A stretch of DNA of 64,000 bases from Nematopogon swammerdamellus (lineage: Eukaryota; Arthropoda; Insecta; Lepidoptera; Adelidae), in the NCBI GenBank assembly GCA_946902875.1, contig OX336345.1, forward strand, positions 17,267,395 to 17,331,394, given 5' to 3'. Position 1 is the stretch's first letter; each line of letters starts with the position of its first letter. Of this stretch, positions 1-10,304 are shown piece after piece. Made by a program: the position numbers and the translations under genes. The notes under the pieces were generated by a model. The model saw nothing but the letters and a program-made list of their open reading frames with translations, was not told where the DNA came from and searched no databases.

Positions 1-39
1 AATTATGAATTAGTGGTTAAACTTGATTAGGTTTTGTTA

Positions 40-175
40 ACGCAGCCAGTGTGCTGGGTACCGCTGCTGGGGGGTCGACGGTCGAATTGGAGGAAATTTT
101 TTTACTTTAACATTAAGTTTTTTTTTAGTTTTAATTTATATTAGTTTTAATAAATATTACTTAAATAAATTTCAA
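40..175 (+). repeat. Interspersed repeat, retrotransposon 3'-end-like
   Basis: A block starting near AACGCAGCCAGTGTGCTGGG is repeated with good similarity at 52939-53075, including the shared GGTCGAATTGGAGGA core and a following TTTTAGTTTTAAT-type tail. This looks like the 3' part of a dispersed retroelement; the family is not identified. Confidence 0.6.
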
Positions 176-424
176 CTTGATTGAATGTTATATACACTAA
201 TATTATAAAGAGATAAAGCTTGTAAGTTTGGATGTAGGAGGTAATCTTCGAAAATACTCATCCGATTTAAAAAAATCCAAAGAGTTTGCGACGTAATACA
301 CTCTTTGAGAAAATCTTTGACCAATATTTAGAATGGACCTTCAGTATGGACATAAGCTATGCGGGCGAATTCGCGGGCAAAAGCTAGCGCACGATAAAGT
401 GAGTGTATAGGTATTATTTAATCA

Positions 425-974
425 ACGGAACGGACTTTTTTTTTTTTATTGAAAGCGCGACATATTGCGCCGAACCACCCGTAAGGTGTCTAACGACGCC
501 CATGGACATTCGGTCGTATGCGGGGGTTCCGAATGCCATGCCGGCCTAACAGGTGCCCATTCACGCCCCTCTTGAAGGATCTGAGGAGTTTACCGGGTGG
601 AGAAAAGATCTGCAGAATCGATTGGTACGCATCCGCGGTAAGTCCAGCGTGTAGGGATGCAATCCCTGCCCAGTGCGTGTGGTGCGGAGGTGGAAAGGGG
701 ACGGCGGGATCGCGTTAAAAAGCTCCTCCGAGTATTCCCCATGGAATAAGCGATAGAACACACTTAGGGAGCCGACGACATCCCTACGGTGTTGCAGTGG
801 TTCTAGATCGCGGGACACTTCAGGGTCACCCATTAGTCGCACGGCTCGACGCTGGATCGAGTCCAAAGGCGCAAGCTGGCAGAGCCATTCCACAGAGGGG
901 CGAGCAGTACTCCAAGCACGACCTGACCTGTGATTTAAACAAAAGCCGCATATTATTATTAGATAATTCTTCAA
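425..974 (-). pseudogene. Non-LTR retrotransposon (Jockey-like) ORF2 C-terminal fragment and 3' UTR
   Basis: The minus-strand frame (stop at 561) encodes about 115 residues typical of the region after the reverse transcriptase domain of Jockey-like LINEs: LDSIQRRAVRLMGDP, then a VFYRLFHGEYSEELF block and a run of basic and aromatic residues up to the C-terminus. The reverse transcriptase core is absent, so this is a 5'-truncated insertion. The adjacent 425-560 stretch ends in an A-rich tail on the minus strand (T-run at 435-447 on plus) and has relatives at 21425-21610, 45440-45600 and 56850-56950. A second copy of the coding tail lies at 61540-62330. Jockey assignment is from the recognised C-terminal pattern; the exact clade is uncertain. 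Confidence 0.75.
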
Positions 975-1437
975 AATGTTACATAATCAACTTTTTTTTA
1001 GTTCCGGTTTTGTCTCAGCTTTACATGCCGAGCCACATACCTACATACCACACGCTGTATCCCGACAATCGGGGTAAGCAGAGTAATCGGTGTTGTGCTG
1101 TAAGGACTATGGTAAATTACGGCACAACAAATTTAAAATGTAAAAGTAATATTATACAAAGATATACATAATTAGATTTAACAAATATGTAGATAATATA
1201 CAACCAACATATTTTAGGTATTACTCATACTTTAAAATATATGATCAACATTAAACAATACGAGATCAGTAAAAAAATTAGAACTTAAAATTAAAATTAA
1301 ACAGCAAAATGTATTCACAAATAAGACGAGAAATTAAAACGACTTTTCTAATAACGTTTAAATCAATTATTAATTTTATTTAAAATTTTTCATACTTTAG
1401 AATTTCACATTTCAGTATGTATTTTTGTATGGTAATG
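975..1437. other. Non-coding, AT-rich; no gene seen
   Basis: Mostly low-complexity AT-rich sequence. About 1020-1125 resembles part of the repeat at 56290-56410 (shared GGTGTTGTGCTGTAA and a segment like CGATTACTCTGC read in reverse). Nothing coding is supported. Confidence 0.5.
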
Positions 1438-1600
1438 GTGTTATTACACGGTTCACTTCTGCCTTTCAATTTGGTTGAAGCAACCAAATTGAATAGTGTA
1501 AACTTAAAAGTGAACCATTCAATGTCAATGTTCAATCACGGGCAACCACGTTCAACCGCATTGAATCAATTTGGTTGAACCGTGTAATATCGCCATAACA
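1438..1600. mobile_element. MITE with TTACACGGTTCA inverted ends
   Basis: The ends TTACACGGTTCA (from 1445) and TGAACCGTGTAA (to about 1590) are inverted repeats about 145 bp apart. Inside, CAATTTGGTTG and CAACCAAATTG form an 11-bp hairpin with a 3-nt loop, and GGTTGAAC recurs. No ORF. The target duplication is not resolved, so the superfamily is not assigned. Confidence 0.6.
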
Positions 1601-3048
1601 CAAAAATGTATATAGTTGACTGTTTCACTCATAGAGAAATAATATACGGGGGTCTTCCTTTATACGTCTATGGTTTCACTACTCCACCCGTTATGCCAGC
1701 CCATCGCCATACCATAGAACAACGAAGCGCGCCGCATTAAAAATAAAATAGAATCCCATTTTAGTCAACATTCGTTGCCATGTCAGAACCGCCGCGTCTA
1801 ATAAATTTGAGGATTTATTTCCTATCGAATATATTCATGCGTTCGAATAGAAAACCTTGGAGCAAGGTTAGCGCCGTCCTTATCTTGGCTCACATAAATC
1901 TCGAGGCTTCAGGAGGTGTCCCTACTTCCCTCATCCCACTTTCCCGGCGTGTCTTCCCGGGGCCCTTCGCTTCGGTGATTAATACAGGTTTACAGTGTAT
2001 TGTTGAACAGAAGCGGCTGCAAGATTTACTGAGCAACAATTACGAAAGAAAATTGAAATACTAGCGGGCGCGCTTCTGATAAAATATGGCCGGGAAATGC
2101 GATCACTTAGCATACTAGACTAGCAGATTGATTCAATGAACCGTTTTATGGAATTATGTGCTTGTCTGTCTGTCTGTCTGTCTGTTTGTCTCTCTGTAGT
2201 GTGTAAAATGGAAACGCCGGAATAGTTGTTTACGCAGCTTTCAGTACTGGAAGCACATTGTTTGGTTTGAGACTATCATCACGGTATTTCTCCGAGTATC
2301 TGGGCAGTGAACCCTTGCACGAACTCAGAAAAAGTGTGACTGTAGTTATTAGGGCCGATTATATTATAGCACGTTCGGTTAAAATGTAGCTGCCGCGCCG
2401 GTTAACGTTTCACTGTCACTTTAACTGGTAGATAACGGCTAGACGATTCTTACCCGAAAATGGTCACAACTGCCATTAGTGGATTTAAAGTTCCGTTGGC
2501 TGGCAGCCACCTGGAAAGGACTTTTGTAAAATGTCAATCAATAACATGGTGTTCGAAAAGAGAAGTAGTAAAGCGAATAAAACGTCAAAATTAGGTGCCA
2601 TTTTACGATTTTTTTTTTCGAATACCTACTTATTCTTATTTTTTATGGAATCTGACTCTGTTGGCTACATCACCTACAACATCCGTGATGTCGGCCCATA
2701 ACATCGGGTGAACAATGACGTTCAAGATTAGTGTACTTTTAAATTCTTATAACAAAACTAGCAATCGAAAGTGTGAATTAAATCATCGATATTTTGTATA
2801 GAATTACACAACGTAGCTATATCGACTAAGGGTATATTTCCTAAAGTTGATGCAATTACCTTGTTATTGAAAATGGGAATTGATTGGTATCGATCGGGCG
2901 GTAGGTAATATTAATAGAGGCACTAATGTACCTGTACGGATATTAACCCTCACCATAAGCCCTGTCATGTACTCTTCGTTATTGATCGTATACGTGTAGT
3001 ATATAGATTTCTTATAGTTGTATGATATAACCTACTAGTCGTCTAGTG
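1601..3048. other. No gene seen; includes short (TGTC)n
   Basis: No supported coding region. A (TGTC)n microsatellite sits at about 2161-2190. A copy of the ATGGAATCTGACTCTG...ATCACCTACAACATCCGTGATGT repeat family occurs at about 2640-2710 (better copies at 11255-11545 and 21230-21310). Confidence 0.5.
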
Positions 3049-3680
3049 CAGTGGTTCTTAACCTTTTAGTGATAAGGGACGAGTAAATTTTTGTCTTTCC
3101 ATGGATAACCAATTGCTTGCTGGTAATATAAATTATTATGAGATTATTCTATAAATAATACACGTATACAATTAAGTATAAGTAAATACCTATATATAAT
3201 ATGTAAAAACTAAGTATATTTAGTCTATCTTATGTATATATCTGGTATATAGGTATAGTATTTAAACTATTCATATTTAAGTTTATCTATCTTTTGTTAT
3301 CCCGTACATCTGTCATATTATAATATTTATAATATCTCTTTTCGCCACTCACCTAGCAGATATTATACTCAATGCCTAGAGGCATTAAGTGTTACCTTTA
3401 GCCCATATTCTATTTGAGTGCAATAAATATATACAATACAATACAAGTATTCGAAACCGAGATTATGGAAAAAATTACATTAATTATGATTTTAGTGCGA
3501 TTTTTGTGACTGCATTATTGTTTACCAAATGCTGAATATGTATATGGGTCAGTGCTACTCAAAGCCAAAGGCATGTCGGAACTAGCATCCAAATGATATC
3601 CAGTATGATGACTTCGCGAACCACTTCTGGTGCTTTTAGGGACCACCAGTGGTTCACGGACCACCGGTTAAGATCCACTG
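3049..3680. mobile_element. Non-autonomous hAT-like element
   Basis: Begins CAGTGGTTCTTAACC and ends GGTTAAGATCCACTG, an inverted repeat with the CAGTG-type terminus typical of hAT elements. CTAGTG lies directly outside both ends (3043-3048 and 3681-3686), consistent with a target duplication, although hAT normally makes 8 bp. The 632-bp interior is AT-rich and non-coding. Confidence 0.75.
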
Positions 3681-4020
3681 CTAGTGCAATTATATGTTAA
3701 ACGCGAGTTTTTGACTATATCGTAATCAATGCATAAAATATGAGGCGCCATAGTGATGTACACAAAGCTTTTCTAAAGTGTGTCGATTTACAAGCAACCT
3801 TGTTTTCCACCATAAGACTGTTATTGTAAAAACAGAATAATACCATTTTTAGCTCTATATAATCGGTAAGTCTAGCTATTTATCTTGTATGTAAGTGATA
3901 AGTGATCCAGAGTCATTGTTAGTCAGTCAGTGCCAGCGAGGTCATTGTTAGTGCGTCTCTTTAGTCGTAACGGCTACACTGAATTGACGTAAGACACGAA
4001 CTATTTTTTCATTATAGCCT

Positions 4021-4257
4021 TTCATTAGATAGATGAAAAGCCGAAAATGAAGAGAAAAAGAAATACGTTCCGATCAGGATTCGGACCCAGAACCCTGGAT
4101 TGTGCCGCCAGCGCGTTACCGTTTCGCCATCGGGTCGATGACGTATTCTCTCTAAATTTTGAACAGTTGCATCTGCTGTAGTAGGTATGACGCAATCTCC
4201 TGCGTTCTCTTTGCTTTTTTTCTCTCTTCATTTTCGGCTTTGTATCTATCTAATGAA
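4021..4257. mobile_element. MITE-like inverted-repeat element carrying a tRNA-like core
   Basis: Inverted arms of roughly 40 bp, TTCATTAGATAGAT...GCCGAAAATGAAGAG at the left and its near-reverse-complement at the right (4213-4257), enclose a 150-bp core with a tRNA-like promoter on the minus strand. No flanking duplication is clear. The core could be a captured tRNA or SINE. Confidence 0.6.
4065..4140 (-). other. tRNA-like / SINE head
   Basis: On the minus strand TGGCGAAACGG (4119-4129) fits an RNA polymerase III A box and GGGTCCGAATCC (4077-4088) fits a B box with one mismatch, at tRNA-like spacing. The T-arm and acceptor pairing are poor, so this is probably a tRNA-derived SINE head or a tRNA pseudogene rather than a working tRNA. 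Confidence 0.5.
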
Positions 4258-4284
4258 GAAATATAAAGCGAGTACATGTTTTTT

Positions 4285-4338
4285 TTAGGGTTCCGTATCA
4301 GGTACGGGACCCTATTACTAAGCCTACGCCGTCTGTCT

Positions 4339-4372
<34 letters not shown>

Positions 4373-4705
4373 CCGTCCGTCCGTCTGTCCGAGGGCTGTA
4401 TCTCTTGAACCGTAATAGGTAGCCAGTTTAAATTTTCACAAAAAAATTTATTATTAGTGCCGATATAACAACAAATAATAAAAAAAAAAAGAAAAAGTAA
4501 AACATTCACGGGGGTTCCCATAGAAGAAACCAAAAAGTGTATGCGCGCGCGCCTTCTACCGAATAGATTATGAAGCATGACAATAACTAATATGAAGCAT
4601 TCCATAACACGCCATTTAGATGGCGTGAGTAGCGTTAGCCGTGACATGGCGATACGGGACCCTCGGTGCGCGAGTTCGACTCGCACTTGGCCGGTTTTTT
4701 ATGTA
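4285..4705 (+). repeat. SINE-like repeat (GGGTTCCGTA...CGAGTTCGACTCGCAC family)
   Basis: Starts TTTTTTAGGGTTCCGTATC, contains a (GTCT/GTCC)n stretch, GGGCTGTATCTCTTGAACCG and a GCGAGTTCGACTCGCACTTG end that resembles a pol III B box, then a T-run. Full or partial copies occur at 6860-7010, 8669-8985 (minus), 13190-13215, 26141-26555, 31440-31545 (minus) and 49575-49805 (minus). The copy at 26141-26555 aligns nearly end to end. Confidence 0.8.
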
Positions 4706-4925
4706 ATCCGGTATGGGTGGCTGAGTCGGAGGGGCCAAAGCACATGCTCAGGTGCCATACCGGAGACTTCCCTGGATTGCTGGCTATAGTGGACAAGAGG
4801 AGAACACAACCGAGGCTGCTATGCGGCCATCTTACATCCAGTACGGTGGTATCAACCCAGTTGGCTTCAATTTGAGCCTGCCACCTAGTAAGGGGCAAGG
4901 GAAGGGACCATGCTTACTTAGTACT
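4705..4925 (+). repeat. Interspersed repeat, GGTGGCTGAGTCGGAGGGGCC family
   Basis: Contains CATACCGGAGACTTCCCTGG, a GGACAAGAGGAGAACACA block and CACCTAGTAAGGGGCAAGGG. Other copies: 6025-6215 (plus) and 61850-62100 (minus, inserted in a LINE fragment). No coding signal. Confidence 0.75.
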
Positions 4926-5320
4926 AACATATAAATATTGTATATCTACACAGTAAGGTGAGCGGAGGTTACCTACAGTTTCACGTGGAAACCGAACCAC
5001 GGTCAACCTAAACGGTCGGACGGCCACCCATCCAAACATAGATCGCGCCCTCGTTAAAAATATAATTGGATGACCGCAAAGCAGCGGTGACGGGACCATC
5101 GGCAAGTGAACATGGTTCACGCTTGACCGGTATTTTTTTATTTTAATATTTTTTTTTAATTGTTCCTATTTTGTTGTTATTATGTAGCATTTTATATACA
5201 AAGGCACTACAGTATTTTCTTTTAATTTAATTTCAAGATTTGACTTATTTCCAATTTAAGAGTCGATTGTGCCCAAAGACATTAAAAACCTGGTTTTTTA
5301 ATCTCTTTGATTGTACCTGT

Positions 5321-5691
5321 GGTCAAGAGCGTTCCGTGCAAAATGACAGGCGACGGTGCTGCCACTCAAGTAAATAATATATATCTCTTAAACAAAGCCA
5401 TAACTGGAAAAAACAACACATGAAACTGTAGGTGATTTTGATTATGATATTCTAAGATACTGGAAACAGTTTTGTATTGCTCAGTTTATGCACAATCATT
5501 ATAACGGATTACGGTGGCCACCGTAAACTGAGCAATACAAAACTGTTTCCAGTATCTTAGAATATCATAATTAAAATCAACTACAGTTTCATGTGTTGTT
5601 TTTTCCAGTTATGGCTTTGTTTAAGAGATATATATTATTTACTTGAGTGGCAGAACCGTCGCCTGTCATTTTGCACGGAACGCTCTTAACC
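5321..5691. mobile_element. Foldback element with ~165-bp inverted arms
   Basis: The left arm (5321-5489) and right arm (about 5523-5691) are near-perfect reverse complements, from AAGAGCGTTCCGTGCAAAAT to GCTCAGTTTA, separated by about 33 bp. The spacer edge contains the 16-bp palindrome TACGGTGGCCACCGTA. No ORF. A transcript would form a long hairpin. No clear flanking duplication. Confidence 0.85.
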
Positions 5692-6024
5692 AAAGACATG
5701 CTTCAAACTATTAGTCCACGCATTTCGATCGTTCGTCCGACGAATTTCCAATAATTTCAGTTACAGTCAGCTAATTAAATTATACACTTATTCATATATG
5801 TATATGGAGGAAACCGAATCGAAAATTAATGTTCACAAAATGGCGACTTCAGTCTTTTATCGATGAGTTTTGCAAAATGTTACCGATGCAAATGGGATGA
5901 CAAACGAGGCCTGATTTGCAAAATTTGAACATGTGATACCTATAACTGATTGTTCGTTTTGCATATTTGTATGCAGGGAGAAATTATTGTAAAAAAATCA
6001 CTCGTGTAAATAATAGAATAGAAA

Positions 6025-6215
6025 TATCCGAGAGGGGCCGGAGAGTGCCATACCGGAGACTCCCCTTTGGATTGCTGGCTATACTGTACTAGAGGAGAAC
6101 ACAGCCGATACTGCTATGCGGCCATCTTACATCCAGTACGGTAGTACCAACCCAGTCGGCTACAATTTGAGCCTACCACCTAGTAAGGGGCAAGGGAAGG
6201 GACCTACAGTTTTAC
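6025..6215 (+). repeat. Copy of the 4705-4925 repeat
   Basis: Shares CATACCGGAGACTCCCC, GAGGAGAACACAGCC, TGCTATGCGGCCATCTTACA and CACCTAGTAAGGGGCAAGGG with 4705-4925. It is truncated at its 5' side. Confidence 0.75.
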
Positions 6216-6289
6216 ACCGATTCCGAACGCTGAAGCAGCAGGTGTAGGTATGTACGCCTTAACCTAACGGAAAAACTAAAAAAACTCAT

Positions 6290-6375
6290 TGATACACGCC
6301 GACCGGATTCAAACTTCGAACCTCTCACAAGAGAACCCAAGACGTCCAGACCACTCGGCCATCCGCCGCGCCGCT
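6290..6375 (-). other. tRNA-Leu/Ser-like sequence (type II), pseudogene or SINE head
   Basis: Minus strand: TGGCCGAGTGG (A box, plus coordinates 6351-6361), a CTCT...AGAG mini-hairpin (6322-6333) where a type II variable arm would sit, and a B-box-like AGTTTGAATCC (6305-6315). The order and spacing match a tRNA-Leu/Ser. The acceptor stem does not pair well, so a functional tRNA is unlikely. The anticodon cannot be assigned. Confidence 0.5.
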
Positions 6376-6469
6376 TAAATAAAAAGTTTAATCCGTTGGA
6401 ATCGATATCACCATTGAATGAATTTCAGTCGAGATGGCTATGAAAATAGTTAGTGTTTTCCATCCTATG

Positions 6470-6590
6470 CGTGTAGTCGGCACTCCCATAGGTAAGCACT
6501 GACATGACACCTAGTTTGTAATACCAAGGTGTAATATGCTGACATCACGGGTGTACTAGGCGATGTTGCCAACCAATTCTAGTCTTTAGT
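6470..6590 (+). repeat. Copy of the GTGATGTCAGCCCATAACACC repeat family (reverse orientation features)
   Basis: Contains GTGTTTTCCATCC, AGTCGGCAC, GGTAAGCACTGACATGACACC and TGCTGACATCACGG. The same blocks in the same order occur at 9240-9445 and 19085-19330, and reversed at 11255-11545 and 21230-21310. Confidence 0.65.
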
Positions 6591-6859
6591 GACTTTCATT
6601 CAGAATGTCACGTTATGGCCACACATAGGACTCACAGCGAGCGCACTAGAACAAACGCTAGTCATGCTGTAAAAGTGAGCAAAATCTCAGCGAATGATAG
6701 AGGAAATGTTCCGGTCCATATCTCGTGCAGCAGAAGTGTTGGGATATGAGACGTGGCTGCACTTAGCCGGCTAGACCGGGAGCCTGTGACCGAACAAATT
6801 GATTTATCTATTTATTTTGTTTCAAAAAAGGTACAGCCTGGTGAGTGAATCTAGTTAAT

Positions 6860-7010
6860 TTTTTAGGATTCCGTATCCGTAAGGGATCATATTACTAAGC
6901 CTTCGCCGTCTGTCTGTCCGTCTAACCGTCTCTGTCCTACCTTTGAAGAACTGCATCTTTTGAGCCGTAATAGGCAACCGATTGAAATTTTCACAGAATA
7001 TGTGTAAGTA
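6860..7010 (+). repeat. Fragment of the GGGTTCCGTA SINE-like family
   Basis: TTTTTTAGGATTCCGTATCC, then ATATTACTAAGCCTTCGCCG, (GTCT)n and TTTGAGCCGTAATAGGCAACC; the 3' B-box end is missing. Confidence 0.6.
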
Positions 7011-7233
7011 TTCCGGATAGAAGTGCTATAAGACTCCTAGGTCGAATAGATTCGTGAAACAAACTTGCCGGAAGACAGTTCCATACCCTAGTGGTGCGAC
7101 GAAGAAACGATTTTGAGGTTCTCAAAAGCCCAATGTCAATAACAAAAGGGTGTTCAGTTTCTCTGCGACCAGCTGCGGAGATAGGATCTGAGGCGTAAAC
7201 GTTGTTCGCGTTCGTGACACCTTAAGGTACTAA

Positions 7234-7369
7234 GGGCCAATTGCGCCAACACGAAATTAACGATATAAATCAGTTTAACTCGTTAAGCTAGTACCCGATG
7301 ACTGTGGGAACCGTGTTTAAATCCATAACTCGCTACTTAACTCTAAATTCGTGCTGGCGCAATTGGGCC
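7234..7369. mobile_element. Harbinger-type MITE, copy 1
   Basis: 136 bp, with inverted ends GGGCCAATTGCGCCA...TGGCGCAATTGGGCC and a 3-bp TAA duplication at 7231-7233 and 7370-7372. A 3-bp TWA duplication with G/C-rich ends fits PIF/Harbinger MITEs. An equally long copy in the opposite orientation is at 56958-57093. Confidence 0.85.
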
Positions 7370-7372
7370 TAA

Positions 7373-8668
7373 GTCACACTTGCCTCGTGTGGTGCCAAAT
7401 GAACAACAAAGTACTTTGTGGTAGACAGACCCTCCACCGTGTCGTCCGGGTAGATACCACATCTCGTAGGCGCAACGTCCTGATTTAGCTTGCTGCACTT
7501 GGAGGCCAACAGACGAGTCAGCCGGTTCGGTTGACTGAGTGAGCGGAGGAGAGGAGGGAAGTGGATACTAGTCCATGGCTCATCATCTAGTTGCACGGTC
7601 TCTCTGATCAGGAAGAGCCAGGTGCAACAGGAGTTATGTCGCTACCTACCCGTGGATAGTACAGGTGCCCGCCGCGTGCGGTCGCAATTCAAGAAACCCT
7701 GAACTATAAGGCTATAGATCTTCAGAGCTATTACTAGAAAATGGACTGGAATTATTAGGAGCATTAAGTTTTACCTTTTGCCCATATTTTATTGGACTGC
7801 AATAATTGTATACAATCATTTATTCCTCATTGGTAACTGATTACGAAACTACGGTTACGTAGAAGACCGAAGGGATACAATACAGTACAACGACGGCTGA
7901 GTGATGGGGAATGATGGTGATGGATGACGAAGAAATATCAAGGGTGAAGACGTGACGTCTTCTGTTAAATTGAACCACAAATATGTTGGATAAAATCACG
8001 CTATCTTACATATTTAGGGACTATAGTGTTGGAAGCAAAGACAGTTGACAGTTATTTGTCGGTTAAAGTGACATTTCTCATACATTTGACAGGAGTCAAT
8101 TGGCAACAAAATTTTAGACGAAGGTGGTGATATCGGCCGTTAGTCATGTCTCGTGTGAGGTGCGCTCAATAATAGTACTATTACTTCGACGTGAATACGA
8201 GCGAAGCCTCGTGCATTTAGTATATTGTTTCATTAAACACTTCTTTCTTGACCTAGTCAGTAGTTCGCCAGCTCCCAGACTGCAACGGCCGAAACTCCCT
8301 CCATTTATGTTCTCGGGCTGAGTTGACGAACGCCGGATATTATCCTCTTTGCTCTGCGTGTATCTGCTCTACTCTACGTCGCGTAATGTATTCTGGCGCA
8401 ACTTTCTTATTTCTTTATTTATGATGGCAGTGGAGTTGAGTTTAGCTGTGCTCGCACCTTCTCGCCTCGCCTTGGCCTAGCCAAGGGACCGTGAGTTTGT
8501 GTAATTCGTGTTACTTTGTTATATTGTGTACATGGATAACTGTTAGTGAAAGACTGATGAGGTGCTGCGCAGGGGCACACTTATACATATAAGTTAAGCA
8601 GAGGGGGGTAGAGAGGGCAGTTCGTCAGTGCGATGACCTTTGGCCCCGGTGACCTACACGCCACAATA
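7373..8668. other. No recognised gene or element
   Basis: Several short open frames exist but none has a recognisable domain. The stretch 7020-7200 upstream (AGTTCCATACCCTAGTGGTGCGAC) resembles 52060-52180, so a dispersed repeat reaches into this region. Nothing else is supported. Confidence 0.4.
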
Positions 8669-8985
8669 ATAAAAAAAAAACCGGCCAAATGCGAGTAGGA
8701 ATCGCGCACCGAGGTTGCCGCATCTTAGAAAAAAAAAAGGTTGAAAAAACACGTTTCTTGTATTGGGACCCCTGTAATTTTTCACTTTTGAGTTTTTTGA
8801 TTATTTGTTGTTATATCCGCCAAAATAACACAAATTATGTGAACATTTCAACCGGCTAGCTATACTATTCGAAAGATACAGTCATCGTACGGACGGACGG
8901 GTGGACTGACAGACAGTCAGACATACGTTGTAGGCTTATTAATAGGCTTCCGTACGGGTTACGGAAACCTAAGAAAACGTATTTT
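8669..8985 (-). repeat. SINE-like family copy, minus strand
   Basis: Reverse-orientation copy of the 4285-4705 family: it starts with an A-run and ACCGGCCAAATGCGAG and ends with GTAGGCTTATTAATAGGCTTCCGTACGGG. It contains the CAGACAGTCAGACA stretch. Confidence 0.7.
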
Positions 8986-9239
8986 GTTTAATTGGCGATA
9001 TATGACAATTTGTTAGTGGCATGCTAGCGGATAAAAAACTAACGGTAGTAGCCCGACTTCTACCGACCCCGATTTTTTTTTATTTTGCCTAAAACCTACA
9101 TATTTTAAAAAAGGGTCCCAACTACCAGCGGTTAACAGTGGAGGGGTTTCATAAACTATAATTTGTTAACTGTTTTTTTTTCCTTTTTTTTCCGAGTTTT
9201 AGTGAGCGGCGACCGCGCCTCGGCAAATTTTCAGAGCAT

Positions 9240-9445
9240 TCTTCCGGAGGGTATGAAGTCATTAATATTATTTATTGAAGCCCGCCCGGGTTGGTACCCC
9301 CGCACTGAATGATAGGTCTGTCGAAACGGCTATGTAAATAGTTTGTGTTTTCCGTCCAGTTCAGTGTAGCCGGCACGACCGAAGGGAAGCACTGACGTGG
9401 CACCAAGTTCACCCGGTGTTATGGGCTGACATCACGTCATGTTGT
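9240..9445 (+). repeat. Copy of the GTGATGTCAGCCCATAACACC repeat family
   Basis: CCGCCCGGGTTGGTACCCCC, GGTCTGTCGAAACGGCTATG, GTGTTTTCCGTCCAGTTCAG and GGGCTGACATCACG match 19125-19330 in order. Confidence 0.7.
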
Positions 9446-9514
9446 AAAGCGCATATTTTTTAGTTGCCGCCGAATGGGTCTTTCAGACAGTATAAGTATT
9501 CAGTTATAGTTTAG

Positions 9515-9561
9515 TTCATCGTCTTCGTACGTCTAAACTTTAGACGTACGAAGACGATGAA
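9515..9561. repeat. Perfect 23-bp palindrome with 1-nt spacer
   Basis: TTCATCGTCTTCGTACGTCT continues to AAA, then a single C, then the exact reverse complement. Perfect pairing over 23 bp suggests a young hairpin or the tip of a foldback. It is followed at 9605-9646 by C-rich runs. Confidence 0.85.
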
Positions 9562-10304
9562 AGTACATTATTTTCGTCAGATGATTTTTCAGAATGACCC
9601 TCTTGCCTCCCCCCCCCCCCTCCCCCCCCCCCCTCCCCAAAACTTAAGACCTTCATCTATAATTTGCTAGCTTTTTCTTTTTAATTTGCTAGCTTAATTT
9701 TCACAGTCGGGTTTTTTGTTTATTTTAATATTTTTGTTTATTTTTAATAATATGTTTTTTTCATATTGAGATGAATATGAGGCGAGATTATTTTCATATT
9801 TAACCTTCCCTCATTTCTAATCATATAATCTATGAAATTCTTCCTGTACGTTGTGTGGGATGCTAACATTGACACGAGCGGTTTTTGGGCAGATGAACGT
9901 CAACTTTTTAGGGTAATTCGAAAAGGATTTAGATTCAGTTAGTGTTCACATTACGAGTCCCTAAATAAATACGTTTTCATTATTATTAGAGGGTTTGACA
10001 ATTTAATTAGAAGGGCGAAACTTCGGGACCCGGTGCTCCAGACAAAATTGTTAATTGCTAAGAGAATTTTTAATGGAAACTTCCGGGGATGTTCGGCTCC
10101 CTTTCCGGCTTGGTTCCGTGCGTACAACTCGCGAAGAATAAATTAAAAGCATAGAGTTATTTGAATGGGGTGTTTATTAAGAGTTTGTTTTTGAACCCTG
10201 ATCGCTGGTACGCCACCTTACAGGATGCGGTTTTGCGATGCTCATCATTCGACGGACTATGGGGAGCAGTCACGTGTGCTAGTTCTTAAGAATATAATAT
10301 ACTA

